The notes below the pieces were generated by a model. That model ran no database searches, was not told the DNA's origin, and saw nothing but the letters and a program-made list of their open reading frames with translations. The position numbers and the translations under genes are program-made. Of a stretch of DNA of 64,000 bases, positions 24,970-37,422 are shown piece after piece. How positions within the stretch are numbered: the stretch's first letter is position 1; each line of letters opens with the position of its first letter. Source of the DNA: Pycnopodia helianthoides (Eukaryota > Echinodermata > Asteroidea > Forcipulatida > Asteriidae); NCBI GenBank assembly GCA_032158295.1, contig CM063252.1:16145952-16209951 (forward strand), written 5' to 3'.

Positions 24970-25260
24970 AAAGTGAGGGAGCTAGGAGGACTTGGGCATT
25001 GCAGTAAAGGAGGATCCAGAAGGATTTGGGCCATCATGGGTTTCTGTTGTGAGAGGACTTATCAGGAGTTGGGTCATATCAGGTTATTTGTAGACTCAAG
25101 AGGAGAAAGAAGGGTTTGGGCAGTATGCAGCTTAATAGCCAAAGTGGGATTCCAAAGGATATGGGCTGTTTGGGGATTGGGGATGTGATGATGAAGCCTG
25201 TCACCCGGAGGATTTAGAAGGATTTGGGCCATTGGTTATATTGAGGAAAACCAGGAGGAT
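24970..25260. repeat. degenerate repeat of AGGAGGATTTGGGCC
   Basis: GGAGGACTTGGGC, AGAAGGATTTGGGCC (twice), AGGAGTTGGGTC and AAAGGATATGGGC recur at irregular spacing, suggesting an old, decayed minisatellite. Confidence 0.55.
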
Positions 25261-26496
25261 TTCGAGGGGCCAGCCCTTTGAGCTTGGAACTCTCTACTTC
25301 TGAAATGATACAAGAGGATTTGGGATTTGTTTTTAAAGCAAACAGGCCTAGTCTGTTAGGGTTAGGGTTATAAAGTATTGTAGTCCTGTTTTGAGGGCCA
25401 TTAATCCGAATGAAGGTGCCCCTTTTCACAAAGAACGTGGCCCTGACAAAATGTTGTACCATGCTGGTTCTTAAAGATATCTTACCTGTCAAGAGCCCTT
25501 AAAGTTCTTAATTTTCTTGATAATACTCTCAGTAAAATGTACCAGTTTTACCGATGGTTGCACTTCAAATGTATACATTTTGTAGCTACAATCCCGGCCA
25601 TATCTCGTTGGGCCCCCCTGCCCCCTTTCAATGTTGAATCACATTGTTGCACGGTCTTCTGCGTTCCAGTCAACAATGAGCGGGGGGGACGGGGGACGGG
25701 GGAGAGAATGTTTATTGTGAGACAGGGAATGGTTATTGTATGGTTATTGTAACGTTAGGAACGGGTGGCCCAAGCATTTTGGCTGGGATTGTAGCTCTAT
25801 GGTTGCACCTAAATCTTCCATTATGCATGTTATGCCCCCATGATGCCATGTACAGTACATTACAAGTGTACCAGCTGTGATACTTGATCAAGGTGACTTC
25901 ATTTACAGTATATCATGTACATGTACCTGTAGGAATATAAGTCAATAATACAGAGAGGTCAGCGTTTTACTGTACAATTACAATGTAGCCAGTCCAATAG
26001 TAGCCACTGACCTGGTCAGTGCTGGCGTGTTGAAACCACATCTCTTCCTCCATGGTTGAACTGCCTTGTCTGTTATCATCACACAGGAAAACTTGTTATT
26101 GCAGTTAGCTTTCAACAAGTTAGAATAGCTGATTTGCATATAATGCATCGCGGCGCCACGCAATCACTCTAATGAAGGCTCCGTTGATTGGGTCATGTGA
26201 CTGCACTTTCCTTTGTTCTGTCCGCATTTGAATAGTGTTTGTTGGCTGTGAATCCCGTTGAAGCGTTTCCCTGCTCTGATAATTTTTTGGTGAGGTGGAA
26301 AATTGAGGACAATCTGCGAGCCAGGAAAGCCTTACATCAAAGGTTTAAGTTACTAGCTTGTGCAATGTTCAAAGGCTGCTTAATTCTGGGCTCGAGCGAC
26401 GATTTCGCAAAGCTCTTAAATTAATCTTGATAAGTTTCCGATATGAATTGTCTTGTGATATCACACGCTGTTTAGCAGTTAAGATAGATACACAGC
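25261..26496 (+). other. intron, nothing recognised apart from G-runs
   Basis: A G-rich patch (CGGGGGGGACGGGGGACGGG, 25681-25700) has quadruplex potential. No exon or repeat family seen. Confidence 0.5.
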
Positions 26497-26916
26497 TTAA
26501 AGGTAGGGACATTGTGTGATTTCTATCTGAAAACTTACTTGTTATTTAAAGATGGCAATGGTAGTAAGCATCCTGCAAAATTATTTCGTCTGAAATGCCC
26601 CCGTTAATTAGAAATCGATAAGAACATTTGAACCTTGAGAATCGATTTCGTTTCTGAGATAGCTGAGGGTTGGTGTCCGTTCGCGAAGGCTGAGGCCAGA
26701 GATGCGGTTGGTACCCGCTGTCACCTCGCTAAACGTGGATGTATGTACACGTACGTTCGTGTGAAAATAACATGACATTTTTTTGCTGTTTTCTCAACAA
26801 GTAGACACTGTATTCAGCTGAAACTTTCACGGGTGACTTCTGGTGCATCTTTCTTGATAATTTTGCCAACAAGTCAGCATTATGTTGACAAAAACCAAAC
26901 GTTGATCCTACCTTTA
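26497..26916. mobile_element. TTAA MITE, about 420 bp, diverged
   Basis: Starts TTAA AGGTAGGGACATTGTGTGA and ends GTTGATCCTACCT TTAC; only the outer bases (AGGTAGG) are a clear inverted repeat. Its right part (AAGTAGACACTG...AGCTGAAACTTTC) recurs at about 5240-5360. No coding capacity. Confidence 0.6.
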
Positions 26917-28405
26917 CAATCAATCTTTGCCCTAATCTAAAATCAGCTCCTGTCCAGAAGAAATTTTCAGCCCTGTTGTCTTTTGGATTTTTTCATTTTC
27001 ACAAAGTTTGAGCCTTGAAAGACACCTCGAACACACAATGTAAAACAACCACCACGATGCGCTGTTCACGAACAGTACGCATTCCATGAAATGTTCACTC
27101 TTTTTTGTACGGAAAAACATTTAAATGAACAAAATTCAAATGGCCAATGTAAAGGTAGCCCAAGAAAGAAACACCCCAAACAAAAAACAAAAAAAAAACC
27201 CACCCTCCGAAACACCGACTGCTTTCAACATTCAGTATCTCTGCGGTTGTTTGCTTGGTTTACCTCGGAAGCGGTGGAAATTACTTGCCCGTAATGGAGA
27301 CTGCTCGCAAAACATCCCTGTCTCCTCTTCGTATGGCCGCAAGGTTCAATATGCTCGTTTCAGGTGCGTCATTTCGGAGAAGCGTAACTTTAAAAAGAAA
27401 AAGAAAAAAAAGTCTAGCCCCCGAGGAGGATGTTTCACTTTTTTAATATCGGTGGGTGACATTTAATCCCGCTGTTGAAAGTCAATATCCCCCTCGAAGA
27501 GAGACGCAAGCGCTTGTTATTTCTTTCATTTGCATTTTGCCCTTTTTATTGTTTTTCGTTCCGTGCATTCTCGATCTACATGTAGGGGGAGTTGATTTAC
27601 AACATAACAGAAAGAAAACAGACAACACCTCCAAAACAGGAGCTGTTTGTAGCTTCTTTTCGGGGAAGAGACGTACGTATGTAAGGTTTGAAAAGGGTTG
27701 CATCTCAGAGCACTTGTGAAAAAAGAAGGGGATTTGCCCTTGTGTTTGTGGCATCATGGGCTGGCTGCATGAAAGTACACTGTAGATTACAAATGTACTT
27801 ATACTAGGGTCTTTGAAGCTATGGTTGTGTATAAACTGATTTGTCCTGTGTCTTAAATGCATTCTTCTGCTTGGCATACATTACGTGATTTAAAACAGGT
27901 AGAATATGGTACCTTGGCTCGTAACCTTATTATGGGAAGCAAAAAAATGATTCGTGCTTAGCAACTGTTTGTGCTTAGCAACTGTCTGTGCTTAACCAGC
28001 TCTATGAAAGTGAGCCTACATTTGTAGGCCCTGCAGCCCTTGTTGATCACCCATCACAAGCGTGAATCTCAGCTGCCATTGTTCAGTAATGCCTTCATCC
28101 AGTCTGACAGGGATCAAAGTTATCAAGAAATGCTTTATTCCAGTCCATTATACTCCCCCCACCCAACCTAACCCAACACACCTCTTCCCCACCACCACTG
28201 TCACCAGGATTAACATATATCTAATACAACCTCTTCTAAACCTCTTGTGAACTGTCAAGTGTCCACTCCAAGGGTTAGGTTGGCTTTTGTGTGAATAGAA
28301 AACAACCCCTCCCCAGGATCCCTCCCCCTCAGGTTCCCTCACACCACATGCACAACCACATACATTGTACACTACCCTCTCAAATGAAATTAGAAAGCAA
28401 CAAAA
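26917..28405 (+). other. intron, nothing recognised apart from the 27952 fragment
   Basis: Frames at 27125-27466 and 27482-27877 have no known similarity and biased composition. A family E fragment lies at 27952-28014. Confidence 0.5.
27952..28014. repeat. family E fragment with a short internal duplication
   Basis: GTGCTTAGCAACTGTTT is followed at once by a near copy and then by CCAGCTCTATGAAAGTGAGCC, the right end of family E. Only this end survives. Confidence 0.5.
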
Positions 28406-28545
28406 CAGTCCTGGAATTACACGTAGGCCTTGGCCTCTGTTGCCCCCTTAAAAAGCTTCCCCTAGGATTTACGATTTTCCAATGGAATTGCCCGTTGTGA
28501 AACAAAAAAGGGCCTCGCCCTCTACGAGATGCAATTCCAGGCCTG
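28406..28545 (+). repeat. family D element, internally deleted
   Basis: Starts CAGTCCTGGAATTACACG and ends CAATTCCAGGCCTG. The CCATGGCCTC / GGTCTTGG central part is shortened; 140 bp. Confidence 0.85.
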
Positions 28546-29889
28546 ACAGAATTGTATATCCTGATTCCAAGCATAAAACAAGAAACTGACCAGCAGTTGG
28601 AAATGATGTTTTTCCTGTTTGAGCTTAATGTTCACAACGTCATAAAGTTTGTACCTAGACTGGGAGTGTTTTGCAATGCACATCATCCTACATGTAAAAA
28701 AAAAAAAGAAGAAAAAGTTTGACACACGACCCTGGCCTTTCTCCTTTGAGGACACCTTCAAGACCATGGAGACCATTTTCTCCATTACAAGCTCTTTTCA
28801 CACGACAAACAAAATATAACCATTTGTGATGTCCCTTGCTACAAAATTCAGCAATGTTTGAGAATGTCTCACTGGGTGTCTGGACAGTCCAAACAGTGTT
28901 GTCCTTTCACATGATGTGCAATCTGTCAAATTTCTCAACCTTGCTAAAATTAAGCAAGGGACCCCAGCGAAATTGCTGTCATGTGAAAAAAAGCCTAAGT
29001 CTAACCATGGAGCAATGCTCCATGATGTAACAGAAGAGCATCTAGAGAATGAACCCATTCTCTACCCATAGAGTAAGGAGGTTCTAATCTACTTCAACTG
29101 CCCAGAAATGGGGGTTAATTACAGTGGACATCTGCCCCCCAGCCTGGATCATTCCAAACTTTCTTATTGTCTGGACGGGCTCTATCCGTTTTGCTTTCAC
29201 AACCAAAGTGCCGATTGTGAGAGATCTACTGATAGTGAAAGTTTGACCTCTTACCAAGAAAAACTGTTTTGTTGTGTTGTTTTCTGTTTAAAGCGGTACT
29301 TGTGCAGTGGACGGATTTGAGGTTTAATTTCAGTGCAGAGGTCCACTTCACGGAATAGTCTGCAGGGGGTTTTGCAACCTTGTTAGGAAAAACATTGCCA
29401 CACGGTGCGCGGGATTCTCTTGTACCAATAATGCACCAACTGCAGGTATTGCATCCAAACTGTAATGGGAAGAGACTACTGGTAATGTGAATTGCCAAAA
29501 CAGTTTCATACAACCTCATCCCCAGGGTGTGTTGAGCAGTACGAGGTTGACCGCTCTCTCACCCTGGTATTGGATCAAACGCATATCCAAATATTTTGGA
29601 TACGTATGCAAATTAGATTAGTCTGGCTGCTTTTCGAAATTCACATCTTCGTCATGGTCTCGTGGTCCGGTACCAGTTTTAATAGCCTGTTTGTACAAAG
29701 GTTAACATATTGGTTTTGTCCAATCACGGTCCGTGAGTAAGGAGTTTCCCTCCCAGGGTTTACTATTGTAAACATGGTTGGAAATAAAGTAAACCATGGG
29801 GACGAGGTTGAGTTTCAAACATCTCACAGAGTGTGAAAGTGTTGCCCATAGGAAAGTGGTTGCACAGAACTGCAGAAGATGCAGATCGA
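28546..29889 (+). other. intron, nothing recognised
   Basis: Short frames only. A palindromic ACCATGGAGCAATGCTCCATG is at about 29003-29023. Confidence 0.5.
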
Positions 29890-30110
29890 GCTGCCAACTC
29901 TTCTCCTGATTCTGCAGCAAGTTCACCTGAACTTAAATGTAAACCAATCTTTCCATGTTCTGATGAACACAATTTGAAAATCTCCCTGATTATGGAGACT
30001 TTTCCCCCTCTTCCATGTATTATGCTGAATGTAATTTTCTAAAACATCTCCCTGATTGTTGGACAAGATGTCCCTGATTGCTAGACGCAAATGTTGGCAT
30101 TTCTGAAGAT
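29890..30110. repeat. dispersed repeat L, copy 1
   Basis: CTCCTGATTCTGCAG, AAACCAATCTTTCCATGTTC, AATGTAATTTTC and ACATCTCCCTGATTGTTGG; a second copy in the same orientation is at 33085-33300. Confidence 0.7.
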
Positions 30111-30164
30111 GGTCATTGATTTGGCAAGCTCATCATTTTGTTGGACGAACTATAAATAAATAGT

Positions 30165-30280
30165 AAACTTGCGGGTACAACCATGTTTTTAAAATCTCTT
30201 TGTGTGAGTGTTGGCTCTGAGAAGAGCCGGTTTGGTCTCGACGTTTCGAACAGTGTACTCTGCTCGTCTTCAGGAGAATG
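30165..30280 (+). repeat. dispersed repeat G, copy 1
   Basis: AACTTGCGGGTACAACCATG, then GGCTCTGAGAAGAGCCGG hairpin, then CTCGACGTTTCGAACAGTG and CTCTGCTCGTCTTC. An inverted copy is at 49133-49262. Confidence 0.75.
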
Positions 30281-30490
30281 TGTTTACACACACAAAATGT
30301 ACAGTATACTACACTGGACGTTGCCGGTTGCCCAAGGTTTTTTTTTTCCTTGGGGGTTATTTTTAGCATTGGGACACAATTGCGCTTAGAAAAGTAACTG
30401 GAATAATAGAGAATGCAAGTCTCGCGCATGATCAAGCATTTTTGGGACCGTTTTGGTCCCACATACATACAGGGCTTGAATGCGTGCTCT

Positions 30491-30885
30491 TTAAAGGAAC
30501 ATTACAGAGTTGGTTTTCACTAACAAAACAGTTGCTGGCAGTGTAAGCACTTTATGTAATCCACCATATACTTAAACTGACAAACCTGTAGAAGTTTGAG
30601 ATCGATCGGCCGTCTGGGCACGAGAAAATAGTGAAAAACCGATTACACATTTGCATGAAATCATATAGATTCAACAAATGAATAAAACGCTCACTGAGCG
30701 ATAAACTCCAATCGGAAAATTAAGTTTATTAATTTCTCATCAAATATTGGCATTTCAGACAGAAATATTTCAAGGGATGTTTTCTACTATCATTATCATT
30801 AGACCGTGTAAGTTTGATGTAAATCTATGATAAAAAAGTAAATTTTACAAGATTTTTTTTTACCAATTCTGTAATGTTCCTTTAA
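30491..30885 (+). mobile_element. family A TTAA MITE, copy 4 (395 bp)
   Basis: TTAA on both sides; termini AGGAACATTACAGAGTTGG and CCAATTCTGTAATGTTCCT. The CGCTCACTGAGCG palindrome is intact. Confidence 0.92.
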
Positions 30886-31226
30886 CAGGTCCTGGTGTTT
30901 GAATACGTGCAAGACTTACACAGTCTATTGATGAGTGGTATATAATAATATCTACAACTTTCCTTTTACTAATATTGTAACAATTTTGTATGGCTTTTGC
31001 CTCGATTAAAAAAAAAAAAAAAAAAAAAAAAAATTGGGTCGTTATGCAAAGTCCTGGCAAATATCTTGGATTTTGCTTCGTCATACTTTTGCCATTTGGA
31101 AAGCAGGTACCTTGCTTGTTGCCCGTTTTCTGTGTGTGTGTTTCAATAGCCACAATTTTGAAATAAGATAGATGCCATACACTATATAGCAAAGAAACAA
31201 ATAGAACAATGATGTGTAATCATTAT

Positions 31227-31353
31227 ATAGACCCCTTGCATAGGCCGCCATTGCTAAGGTCAAACAATGGAAACGTACAAGCGTGGGTCTTCTTTTGACC
31301 TCAGTGAGGGCGCTTGTTGGAGCTTGTGACGCCATCCATGCAAGGGGGTCTAT
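31227..31353. mobile_element. short inverted-repeat element I
   Basis: Ends TAGACCCCTTGCAT and ATGCAAGGGGGTCTA are inverted repeats; the interior includes CTTTTGACCTCAGTGAGGGC. About 127 bp, possibly with a TA target. Confidence 0.72.
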
Positions 31354-31448
31354 TGGAGTTAGCCGAACTTCTGACGTCACACTTCGAGGATCGTGATTAA
31401 TGCCAGATATCAGCTTGACGGGATATTGCCAGATGTACCTCTGACCGA

Positions 31449-31570
31449 AATGGTAGTTACAGCTACGGCTGTTGCTAAGGGTGTTGGTAAGGATGTCCTA
31501 TAACGTCCAATGCGTTACGACGCGGCAATCCAGACGTAGCCACAGCCGCCAATTCAGGCACGGCCTAGTT
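31449..31570. repeat. dispersed repeat K (copy 2, inverted)
   Basis: Shares ACAGCTACGGCTGTTGCTAA, the GTCCTATAACGTCCAATGCG region and GCCGCCAATTCAGGCACGGC with 3390-3520 in the opposite orientation. Both copies end in a GGCCTA near the distal side. Confidence 0.6.
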
Positions 31571-31743
31571 ATTGTTTCACTAAAGGAACCAGCCTATTTT
31601 TACCGACATGGAACGTGGTAGTTGAAAGGGCAAGGCACCCATAGCAGGCACAGATTGAGGCCAGTACCTGGGCAACAGATGCCTGTTTTTGCTCTCCTTT
31701 CTTTAGATTGGTTTCTGATTTGGATTGGCATTAAAATAAACAG

Positions 31744-32357
31744 TTAACCCTTTCAGCCCCAAGTTCTTTTGACATAAACAACTGCTGCAGCCCATGTTCT
31801 TTGACCACTCAAGCGGGTGAAGCACACTTCCTCACACAACAGGAAGCTGGTGTTCAAAGTTTGATTTTACAAACTCTATTATTACCTTGAAGATTTTATT
31901 TAAGAGCATAATGAGTAATAAAAATTGTCTTACTTATCGAATTTCCTTTCATATAATTAAAAAATCATTGAAATCAGCAAAAAATGTCTAAGTTCTTGGT
32001 CCTTGCTTCCTCAGTGTGTTTTGAAAACCCACACACTCTTTTGCACACAACCTTATGGCGCTCCATAGGTGTTTGGCATTTCAGATCTTTCTACTCTAAT
32101 TTGAAGCGATTGCAAAATAACAACCCTATTTTATTTTACCGTCACTGGAAAGATCCGATCTTTCTCTTTCCAATGATGGTAAGCTTGGGTATGGAGGGTG
32201 AACATGGACAAAACTACAGTTTTTTAACAAATGGCCTTTGTGCCCAGGCTTGAGTGCTTTGTTGTGTGTTATCTTGGGCGACTATAGTCGCCCTTGGGGC
32301 TGAAGCAGGGTATAGTGCACAGTCGACTATAGTCGCCCTTGGGGCTGAAAGGGTTAA
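31744..32357. mobile_element. 614-bp TTAA element
   Basis: TTAA both sides with perfect 16-bp inverted termini, CCCTTTCAGCCCCAAG and its complement. Near the right end ACTATAGTCGCCCTTGGGG occurs twice, 45 bases apart, so the terminus has duplicated. The only frame (31984-32253) has no recognisable transposase similarity. Confidence 0.88.
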
Positions 32358-33084
32358 ACAAGATGACCACACTATATTGTGGTTTACAGGCTTTACTTAA
32401 TTTCCCCTCCCCAGCCCTACATGTACGTGTATCTGATGACCTAAATCTGCAGCAATGATTCAAAATGTCACTTCCTTTGTATTTGGCATTTGGCAATAAC
32501 ACTTCCTGTTAAGTTGTGTAAGGTCCTCATTGTTGAGAAGCTATTTAAAAAACAAAGTACTGTTAAAGTGGATTTTTCTGGGCCATGCTCGGTCTTGATT
32601 CTTGACTTTGCATGATTTCAATACATGAGGAAGTCGCAAGACATTTTAGCAGTGCAGTAAGTACAGAAAGTGCAGAATTACGACAGTGGTATTGCAGTTG
32701 CATTCTGGTTTTTGAATTTGGAAAGTCCAAGTCCAATTTTGATGCCCACCTTTCACCTTTTGAGTTGAATCTTCATCTTCCCTTTTTTGTGTGTGTACTT
32801 TTAATGTTTTTAAAACTGTGAATTTGAAATGCAATTCAGTCGTTGGACCGCAAATTTTTGAATGCCTTATAAAAATAAATACATAAACCATAAACGAATG
32901 CACATTGTGTGCATTAATGCAGTTGGTGAACAGACGGCAGATGCGTTATTATAATGTACGATCGAATAGACAAGAAACAAGGTTTGTCACTGGAGGAATG
33001 ATATGGAATGACAGCATGCAATGGGACAAACTTAAATTTGTATACGATACAGACATTGCTGAGGCTGTAATCTTGCAGTGGCAG

Positions 33085-33300
33085 AGCCGCCAACCTCACC
33101 CTGATTCTGCAGAAAGTGCCCCCTGAAACTAAACCAATCTCTGTCCATGTTCTGCTGAACACTTATGAACATCCCCCCCCCCCCCCATTGTGGCCAAACC
33201 TTTCCCTATTAATGCTGAGTGTAATTTGAAACATCTCCCTGATTGTCGTATGAAATCTCTCTGATTGCAAGGATGCAAATTTCGGCGGCTGTGCAGTGGG
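33085..33300. repeat. dispersed repeat L, copy 2
   Basis: CACCCTGATTCTGCAG, AAACCAATCTCTGTCCATG, GAGTGTAATTTGAAACATC and TCCCTGATTGTCG follow the same order as 29890-30110. A C-run interrupts it at 33174-33186. Confidence 0.7.
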
Positions 33301-33388
33301 TTGATAACAGTTCAGGCTCGATCTAATTCCCAGCCAAATAAGAATTTAAAGATTGGTACAATTTATATTTTTGCAGCCTCTAGAAGGT

Positions 33389-33751
33389 TTAAAGACACTG
33401 GACACCTTTGGTAATTGTCAAAGACCAGTCTTCTCACTTGGTGTATCTCAACATATGCACAAAACTGTGAAAATTTGAACTTAATTGGTCGTCGAAGTTG
33501 CGAGATAATAATGGAAGAAAAAACACCCTTGTCACACGAAGTTGTGTGCTTTCAGATGCTTGATTTCGAGTCAATTCAAATATTTTACTGAGAAATTACT
33601 TCTTTCTCAAAAACTGCATGTACGTTACTTCAGAGGGAGCCGTTTCTCACAATGTTTTATACTATCAACAGCTCTCCATTGCTCGTTACCAAGTAAGTTT
33701 TTATGCTAACAATTATTTTGAGTAATTACCAATAGTGTCCACTGCCTTTAA
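33389..33751 (+). mobile_element. family B TTAA MITE, copy 2
   Basis: TTAA both sides; ends AGACACTGGACACCTTTGG and CCAATAGTGTCCACTGCCT. The central hairpin seen in sister copies is deleted at GATTTCGAGTCAATTC. Confidence 0.9.
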
Positions 33752-34483
33752 TGAACAATATTTTTGCAACAGTGGCATCCATTTTATACTACAACACATC
33801 TAACATGCTTTTAAGATGCAGCATTTATGCACTGATCATAACGGGGGGGGGGGGGGTTTCCAAGGTAAATCTTATTAGAAAACTTACTCAAAATGTACAG
33901 GCCAGGATGGATTCCCGTCTCCAAAAGAGAAAGTTATTTTTTGTCCAAATTGTTGTCATTATTATTATTTTTTAATGATTACAGTTGACCATGTACATTC
34001 TTGGCCATCCGCAGGTTGTATCTTCTCATAGGTGTGCACAGAGACTGTTCACCTACATGTACTGTACCTATTTATTATGAAAACCATTCTGCCTGCTGTG
34101 ACCTTGACAGCTGCCCTCTGTTGGCCAGGTTGCTTTTTTTTTTTTTTTTTATTATATCGATTGCAGGAAGATTTGTCATCTTATGTACACATTGGATGCA
34201 TGTATCTATAACTTGCAATGAGATATGACTTTGTTGTGTACGATCGGGATTAGCGATTAGTTTCAGTAAAACATAGGTGAAAGTTCATCACAGAGAATCC
34301 TGTGCTTATAAACAGGTGAAAGGTGCCTGGGAAAAGTTTCAAGTCCAACAACAATGGAGATTTCTTTTTTTGTTCATTGTTGCAAATCGGGGACACAGAA
34401 TGTTTCATTGTCTTGAGATTTGTTACCCTCATACCTCGAGCGAGGGTAACATTTATTTAAAGAAATCAAAAAAGAACAATTGA

Positions 34484-34965
34484 GACAACACAAGAGGCTG
34501 TAAAACCCTTTTGGGCTTTATTCAAATACACGAACATGTAGTTGTTCTAAGAGAACAGTGTAAATGTTTGATATTTTTGAGGTGCACAGCGTTTTTGTTG
34601 TTGTTTTTTTTTTTGAAATTTATTTTTATAAGCTTTCCCACCGTTGACCATCCCATCAATGACATCAGCAGGTTTAGTTGTATATAACCAAAAACCAGGG
34701 TAAAATATAAAAAAACATTAAATAGAGTACATTGTAAGAATAATGGGGACAACACAAGAGGCAATTAAACATTTGGTTCATTAAAACACATGTAGTAGAA
34801 CGACAACAATTATTAATTTATTTTTAGAGGCTGAATTGCATGGCTTTTTTTTTTTTTTTTGAAAAATATTTATTATAAGCTTTCCCATCAGTGATCACCC
34901 CATGCTTGACAAAAGACGTGTTTAGTTTTTATAGCTTCATAATATAACCCCAAAGCCGTGGGTCT
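34484..34965. repeat. diverged tandem duplication, about 250-bp unit x2
   Basis: GACAACACAAGAGGC, a T-run, TTTATAAGCTTTCCCA and TATATAACC occur in the same order in both halves, offset by about 245-260 bases. Confidence 0.8.
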
Positions 34966-35608
34966 CTTCCTCCTCCTCTGTACAGTAGTTTTCCACTCCC
35001 GGTGTTTATCTCAGTACTTTTCCACTGTGCTACCGCACCCTGACCCTGGCAGTGCTGCAGTTGTCAGGTATGCTGGCTTTGTACAATGTGTAGCTCTGGC
35101 CAGTGTGTGCACTGTAAAGATCTGTGCAGATTCGTGAAATGAAGTCATCAATTTTGATCTTAGACTTTGAGAGCTCAGGGGGGGGGGTGGGAGACTTCTC
35201 CTTTAGGCACTGACCTTCTCATCAACATCTTCAGAATTAGGTCCCCGAGGAGGTGACATTTAAACCATGGGGGTTGGGGATGCTTTGTTTTGTTTGTGTG
35301 TGTTTTTCTTTCAAAGTTATATATAAAAATGTCATCTCATTGGCTGTCGCCACTCCTCAAGAGTTGCGTTGCAGTTTTGAAGTTGATTTGGGGAAAGAGT
35401 GCCCAATGAACTGTGGATTTGACTTAATTGAGACAGTTTCAGTTTGCGGACATTAAAAATCAATATTTGAGAAACACTACATAATAGTTTAATACGTAAT
35501 GTATAGTGTATATGAACAAATAACGTAACAAATAAAATAGAATGCTCATTTACACTGTATTAGTGTGTACATTATGCATGTGCCATACAGCTGTTTGGTT
35601 TTAGGCTT

Positions 35609-35959
35609 TTAAAGGCCCTGTAGTCCTGTACACTATTGGTAAGATCGAAAAACACAGTGTTCACAGATTCTCACATAACTTACATGATTTAAAGTAAGTA
35701 ATGGTAGAAAGGGTTCCTTAAAATATTTCTGCCTAAAATGCTATCGTTTCTGAGAAACGAGTAAAACAATAGTAATTATCGCGCGCGATAATTTGAAAAA
35801 AACAGAAAACACATAAGATCTCTTTTCACTATTTTCTCGTGACCTCGATGACCAATTGAGCTCAAACTTTCACAGGTTTGTTTGTTCATGCATATGTTTA
35901 ATCACACAAAATGTGGACACTGATTTTGAGCTGTTACCAAAAGTGTACAATACCTTTAA
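35609..35959. mobile_element. TTAA MITE of the A/B supergroup
   Basis: TTAA both sides; the left end includes TGTACACTATTGGTAAGA and the right end TACCAAAAGTGTACAATACC. A central palindrome ATTATCGCGCGCGATAAT lies near 35776-35793. It shares CTCGTGACC and CTCAAACTTTCACAGGTTTG with families A and B. Confidence 0.8.
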
Positions 35960-36454
35960 TATGATTGGTATGCAAGCATGCATTGCATAAAAATATTAAC
36001 GTGGTTTGTTAAAATATATATATATTTTTTTAACACCACTCTTTCCACAATCTTGGCCAGTGGCCCACAAGCTGATCTTCTGGTTTTTACTCGGAGAAAA
36101 GTTGTTGATTGCCCAAACGCCTGATTGGCGCGCACAGGATTCTGGGTAAAAAATCTGAGTCCAAGCAACTTCGGCAACCGTCATCCATCATGTTGATTTT
36201 GAAGCAAGGCGGTACACAACGATAAAAAACTGGCAGGGTTACATGTACACTACAGCATGACGTCCATTTTGGCAGCTTCTTTTATTTTTCAGCTGTCCAC
36301 AGTTTCCCAAGATGCATTGCGGTATATTTTTAAGACGGCGCTACGTGTGCACACGGGCTATTGTATTTTTGCGCATGGTCTTTCTTGACCATTAAAAACA
36401 GGTGTTTTTTTTTCCCCTGCAATCTCTCCATTTATCATTCGTTTTTAATGCCAA

Positions 36455-36641
36455 GCTATAGTCAGAGTCTTCTTTACCAGTGGTCCGCTGGCCAAATGCT
36501 AGTTAGAACACCTGAGGACCAGTCAACAATTCCAGCTGGCTAGCTCAGTGTTGAAAAGCATTCCTATTTGTTTTCCTTCCTGCATGATATAAAGTATGGA
36601 CTAGTAAAAAAAAAGGCTGATTGTGAAATGACAAGCTAACT
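36455..36641 (+). repeat. family H element, left part (interrupted by family E)
   Basis: CCAGTGGTCCGCTGGCCAAATG, CTAGTTAGAACACCTGAGG, CTGGCTAGCTCAGTGTTGAA and AATGACAAGCTAAC match the copies at 43375, 44563 and 51217. It resumes at about 36887-36925 after a family E insertion. Confidence 0.75.
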
Positions 36642-36888
36642 GGGCCCAATTTCATAGAGCTGCTAAGCACAACAATTTGCTTAGCATGAAATTTCTTCCT
36701 TGATAAAAACAGGGTTACCAACCAAATTTCCATGTGTTGCATATAATTGCTTGTTACTGGTATTCAGCTGTTGTTTGCGTATCCTAAAAATCACGTGGAA
36801 ATTTGGTTGGTAATCCTGTTTTTTATCAAGGAAGAAATTTCATGTTAAGCACATTTTTATGCTTAGCAGCTCTATGAAATTGGGCCCT
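36642..36888. repeat. family E element nested inside a family H element
   Basis: The ends GGGCCCAATTTCATAGAGC and GCTCTATGAAATTGGGCCC are near-perfect inverted repeats; the interior has mirrored TTGCTTAGCATGAAATTTC / GAAATTTCATGTTAAGC arms. Family H sequence is interrupted on its left and resumes (GGTCCAGCTGGCCAGTCACT) on its right. Confidence 0.85.
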
Positions 36889-37227
36889 GGTCCAGCTGGC
36901 CAGTCACTGAAAGAGTTACGGGCAAACCTAGACATTGATCTGAGTTCTTGAAGAAGGTTGTTCTGGCCACGACTACAGAGTCCCCAGAAAAGTCAAGGGG
37001 AGGACTGTATTCAAAAGTGTACATGTTTTATGTGCACCGTTAATTTGATTGCCCTGTTGTTTTGCCATTTCACTCTTGAAAGTTGTTTAGCCAGAGCAAC
37101 TCTATGTAAGAAGTTTATTCAACTCCCGGAACCTTGCTATCATCAAGTCAAGGGTCCACACACACTGCCTGGTCTCATAGGGGCCGATACAGTGTGGCCT
37201 GGTTTTTGTGGTACCCTGGAATCACCA

Positions 37228-37422
37228 GGGCCCAATTTCATAGACCTGCTTCAAGGACAAAAACTAGCTAAGCACAAAGAAATTATGCTTACCAGAAAAA
37301 GATTGACAGCTAAAATACCATTTCCAACGCAGCATGTGTGACTGGTATACTGCTTATTGTTGCTTAGCAGAAATGGTTTAAGCAACATTTTCTGCTTGAG
37401 CAGCTCTATGAAATTGGGCCCT
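37228..37422. repeat. family E element
   Basis: Bounded by GGGCCCAATTTCATAGACC and GCTCTATGAAATTGGGCCC, with internal TAAGCACAAA and TTGCTTAGCAG. About 195 bp, well preserved at both ends. Confidence 0.85.

Noticed and set aside
32905..33126. Short frame with mixed composition
   Set aside because: Its 3' part is dispersed repeat L, and nothing recognisable precedes it.
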